NCBI GenBank assembly: GCA_014904985.1
Contig: MU128940.1
Span: forward strand, 248,001 to 312,000
Length of the DNA stretch: 64,000 bases
Direction: 5' to 3'
Source: Hydnum rufescens UP504
Taxonomy: Eukaryota > Basidiomycota > Agaricomycetes > Cantharellales > Hydnaceae
The notes beneath the pieces are model-generated. The model ran no database searches and was not told the origin of the DNA. It saw only the letters and a program-made list of their open reading frames with translations. Below, piece after piece: positions 61,090 to 64,000 of this stretch. Every line of letters begins with the position of its first letter. The first letter of the stretch is position 1. Made by a program: the position numbers and the translations under genes.

Positions 61090-63981
61090 GTGAGTGACTC
61101 TGTCACTTGTGAGCAATGTACTGACTGTATCATATGCTGTAACTGTGGTAACTGGTTGTGACATTATTGGGTCATTGGATGGCATTGACAACATAGGAGG
61201 TATGGCAGCAGGCACTAAAATTTGTTCCATGATCACTGGCTTACATCATCTCTATTTGTGGCATTGACAATGCAGTTGGTCAGTCTAAATCTCCAACAAT
61301 GTGATACATGGTAGCTGGCTGATATATTTCCTGATGTCATTGGGAGCACAGTATGTGAGTGTGAACCTCCCACCATTTGATGCAGGCTGTTCTCTGATAC
61401 AACTTCTGGTGGAATCTGCAATGCAGGGGGTGAGTTTGCATCTCTTGGAATTTGATGTGAGATTGTTGTGATTACATCTTTGGGTGGCATGGAAAACCTA
61501 GCATGTGAGTGTGCATTTCTCACCTTTGGATCTGCACCATTGCCAGCTGATATATCCCCTTGGTCATGTGAACAATGTAGGAGGTAAGACTGCACCTCAC
61601 ATCTTGATATATGGTCACTAGTTGATAGAACTTTTGGTGGGATGAACACATAGAATGTGGGTTGGCTTCCCATGCCATTTGATGTATGATTAGTGACTGC
61701 CTATCTTTTGGTGGCATTAACACCATAGTTTGTATGTCCAGATGTCTTGGAATCCAATGCATGGTTGCTGACTGACAAATATTTTGTTGACATTCACAAT
61801 ATAGTATGTGAGTGTAGATTCAATATGAGGTCCTTGGCTGATATGCCATTGGTGGGATCAATAAAATAGGAAGTATGTTCATATTTCCAAGTATTCATGG
61901 GAGGTTGCTGGCTGATGCATCATTTGATGACATGGACACTGTAGTATGTAAGTTGGGGATTCCTATGAGTTGGCAGATGGTTACTAGCTGATCTGTCATT
62001 GGATGATGGATGATGGATGATGGACACTGTAGGAAGTCAGTGTAGATCTCTTGCAATTTGATGTGTGTGTGGGCTGATATTCCTTCCACTGTCATGGACA
62101 ATGTAGGCAGTAAGTCCAGTTCTCTCACAATTTGATCTGTGGTCCTTTGTTGATAGTTGATACATTGTTTGGTTCCATTGACACTTGCAGGCTGTATGTA
62201 TAGATATCTTCCAATTTGATGTGTGGTCACTAGTGGATTGTTTGGTGACACTGATAACATAGGATGTAAGTGTGGCTCTCCACCTTGATGCACCATCCCT
62301 GGCTGACACATCACTGGATAACATTGGCAACCAAGAATGTGGGCTCCTTTATGATTTTGTCTGATTGCTGGTTGATCCATTTTTGGTGGCATTCACCATC
62401 ACATAGCTGGTGGCAGCTTCTCTTACAATTTCATGCAGGATCACAGGCTGATACATCAATGGGTCAATGGGTGGTATTCACAATGTAGGATGTGAGTCCA
62501 TGCCCCAATCATTAGATGCTAGTTGATACATTGTTTTCAATGTCATCAACAATGTAGGATGTGAGTCTGGGTACCTCCCAGTTTGATGTGTGGGTGCTGT
62601 CTGATATATCATTGGGTGGGGTTGAGGAAATAGAAAGTAAGTCAATGTCACCCACCATCCATGGGTGATTGTGGGACTGATATGTTCATTGGTGGCACTG
62701 ACAACATAGAATGTAAGTCTAAATTCCTTAGTATTCAATCAATGCTGGTTGGCTGATATAGATTTGGTGGCATTGACAATGTAGGTTGTAAGTCTGGTTC
62801 TCCAATGTGACACACAAGTGTGGAGTGATATTTCTTTGTCTCACATGGACAATGTAGGAAGTAAGCCTGAATCTCCTACAATTTAATGCATGGTCACTCT
62901 CTGATACATTGTTTGGTCCCATTGACAATGTAGCATGTAAGTTTGGATCTCCTTTAATTCAATGTGGGGTCACTGCAATATATTCTTTGGTGACATTAAT
63001 AATGGAGGATGTAAGTTCTAATTGATACCTCCTTCATGCACAATCACTGGCTCATACATCTCTGGATGACTGTGACAACCTAGGCAGTAAGCCTGGCTCC
63101 CTTTCAATTTAGTGTGTGGTGCTGGCTGATCCCATCAATGGTATCAACATTGTAGCTGGTGGGTTCAGGACTCTCACAATTTGATGCAGGATTGCAGGCT
63201 GATTCATCATTTGGTGGCATTGACAATTTAGGAAGTGAGTTGCATTGCCCACCATTTGATATATGGGTGTTGGCTAATACATTCATTGCCTGGTATTAAA
63301 AATGTAGAGAGTATGTTGAGGTCTCTGGCAATTGAATGCATACTCAGTGGCTGACACATTCTTGGTGGCATGGACAATGTAAGGTGTGAGTTTGTGTCTC
63401 TGACCATTCATGGGGAGGTACTTAGTTGAGGTATCTTGGGTGACATTTTAGTATGTAAGTCCAGATATCATATTGATTGAGGCATGATTTCTGCCTGATT
63501 CATCTTTGGCATTGGCAACAAAGGGGGTAGGTCTGGAGGGTTCAATTCCATACCACTGCTGGCTGATTTCTCTTGTGAATGGGGTTGACAACATAGGGGG
63601 TAAGCTGGGATCTTTTAGAATTTGATGCAAAGGGCCTGGCTGATGGATGCTTGGTCACCTGAACACTGTAGGATGTAAGTCCATATCACACACCCTCAGA
63701 AGAATGGTTAACAGTTTATACATCTTTGGGTTGGCATTAACAATGTAGGAAGTAAGTGCAGATGTCTTAGAATTCAATGCATTGTCCCTTGCTGATTCCA
63801 TCTTTGGTGGCATTCAACAACATAGGGTGTAAGTTCTGGATGTCCTTAGAATGTGAATGCATGTCCCTTGCTGATTCCATTTTTGGTGCATCACAACCAT
63901 TAGCGTGTAGTCTGGATGTCTTAAGAATTGAATGCATTGTCCCTTGCTGATTCATCTTTTGTGGCATTCACACCATAGTAT
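61090..63981 (+). repeat. Array of 38 intron-like units separated by single triplets (candidate single-codon microexons)
   Basis: From the GT at 61090 to the AG at 63978 the DNA is a head-to-tail series of 38 related units. A typical unit starts GTAAGT or GTGAGT, contains ATTTGATG near its middle and GGCTGATA about 30-40 nt before its end, and closes ACAATGTAG. Lengths are 62-107 nt, mostly 66-76. Exactly three bases sit between each AG and the next GT at 36 of 37 junctions; at 63384-63385 there are two. First triplets: gag 61197, ttg 61276, tat 61352, ggg 61427, cat 61502, gag 61581. Of 37 triplets, 17 kinds occur (gat, gaa and tat five times each) and none is a stop. The unit start GTGAGTCTGGATGTTC is shared with the ordinary intron at 60875. 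The last junction (tat at 63979) lacks a following GT, and the array meets the window edge. Whether the units are spliced is not shown by sequence alone. Confidence 0.9.
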
Positions 63982-64000
63982 TAAGACCTGGATGTCTAGG

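Noticed and set aside
61090..63981. CRISPR-like array
   Set aside because: Units are diverged and spacers are only three bases. The host is a eukaryote and no cas genes are present.
61090..63981. Tandem protein-repeat gene (LRR, WD40 or TPR style) read straight through
   Set aside because: Stops occur in every frame within each unit. The conserved positions are splice-like (GT, CTGAT, AG), not codon-periodic.

Overview
This 64 kb window is nuclear DNA of a filamentous basidiomycete, most likely an agaricomycete. Genes are cut by many introns of about 50-75 nt, spacing is compact, and both strands are used. Diagnostic contents include a cell-wall alpha-1,3-glucan synthase, a Sgs1/BLM-type RecQ helicase, RNA14, SUB2, and fungal G-domain proteins of a kind common in agaricomycetes. 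No rRNA, tRNA, CRISPR or prokaryotic operon structure was seen. Genus was not determined. Exon joins were read by eye from conserved protein motifs and splice sites, so most gene spans are firm while some terminal exons are tentative.

Layout. 1-1.7 kb: 3' part of a DRG1-type GTPase (+). 3.0-4.5 kb: coiled-coil protein with an NFKBIL1-like C-terminus (-) and an ORF fragment upstream. 4.7-7.2 kb: weak candidates only. 7.8-10.8 kb: GCNA-type SprT protease with an HMG-like tail (-). 11.0-12.5 kb: mitochondrial dicarboxylate carrier (-), divergent from the SUB2 helicase (13.1-15.1 kb, +). 15.4-18.7 kb: RNA14 (+). 18.7-21.5 kb: gene-poor, with a 989 bp element bearing about 257 bp inverted arms. 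21.5-30.8 kb: alpha-1,3-glucan synthase (+). 31.1-34.7 kb: ferric reductase (-), followed by the ATX1 copper chaperone (35.4-35.9 kb, -). 36.1-38.8 kb: APC/LAT amino-acid permease (-). 39.2-40.8 kb: coiled-coil protein (-). 40.8-42.7 kb: decayed repeats. 42.8-47.2 kb: RecQ helicase (+), convergent with an ING/PHD protein (47.4-48.9 kb, -), which diverges from polynucleotide phosphatase/kinase (48.9-50.8 kb, +). 50.9-52.6 kb: a possible dioxygenase fragment and a lysine-methyltransferase-like gene (+). 52.6-56.5 kb: no convincing gene. 56.6-61 kb: a divergent pair of paralogous G-domain genes, one carrying a stop codon in its P-loop.

The standout is 61090-63981: 38 consecutive intron-like units, mostly 66-76 nt, each with a GT donor, usually a CTGAT-type branch motif, and an AG acceptor. 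Consecutive units are separated by exactly three bases in 36 of 37 junctions. The triplets vary, none is a stop codon, and an open splice path leads into them from the G-domain gene. This looks like a gene segment made of single-codon microexons, or an intron-derived satellite that mimics one. The array runs to the window edge. Independent support for microexon splicing here comes from a 6-nt exon in DRG1 and 8-nt exons in the carrier and the glucan synthase, each needed to keep conserved protein sequence in frame.

Functional themes: RNA processing and export (SUB2, RNA14), DNA repair (RecQ, PNKP, GCNA), chromatin (ING/PHD), and metal handling (a ferric reductase next to a copper chaperone, which are linked in fungi through copper-dependent iron uptake).
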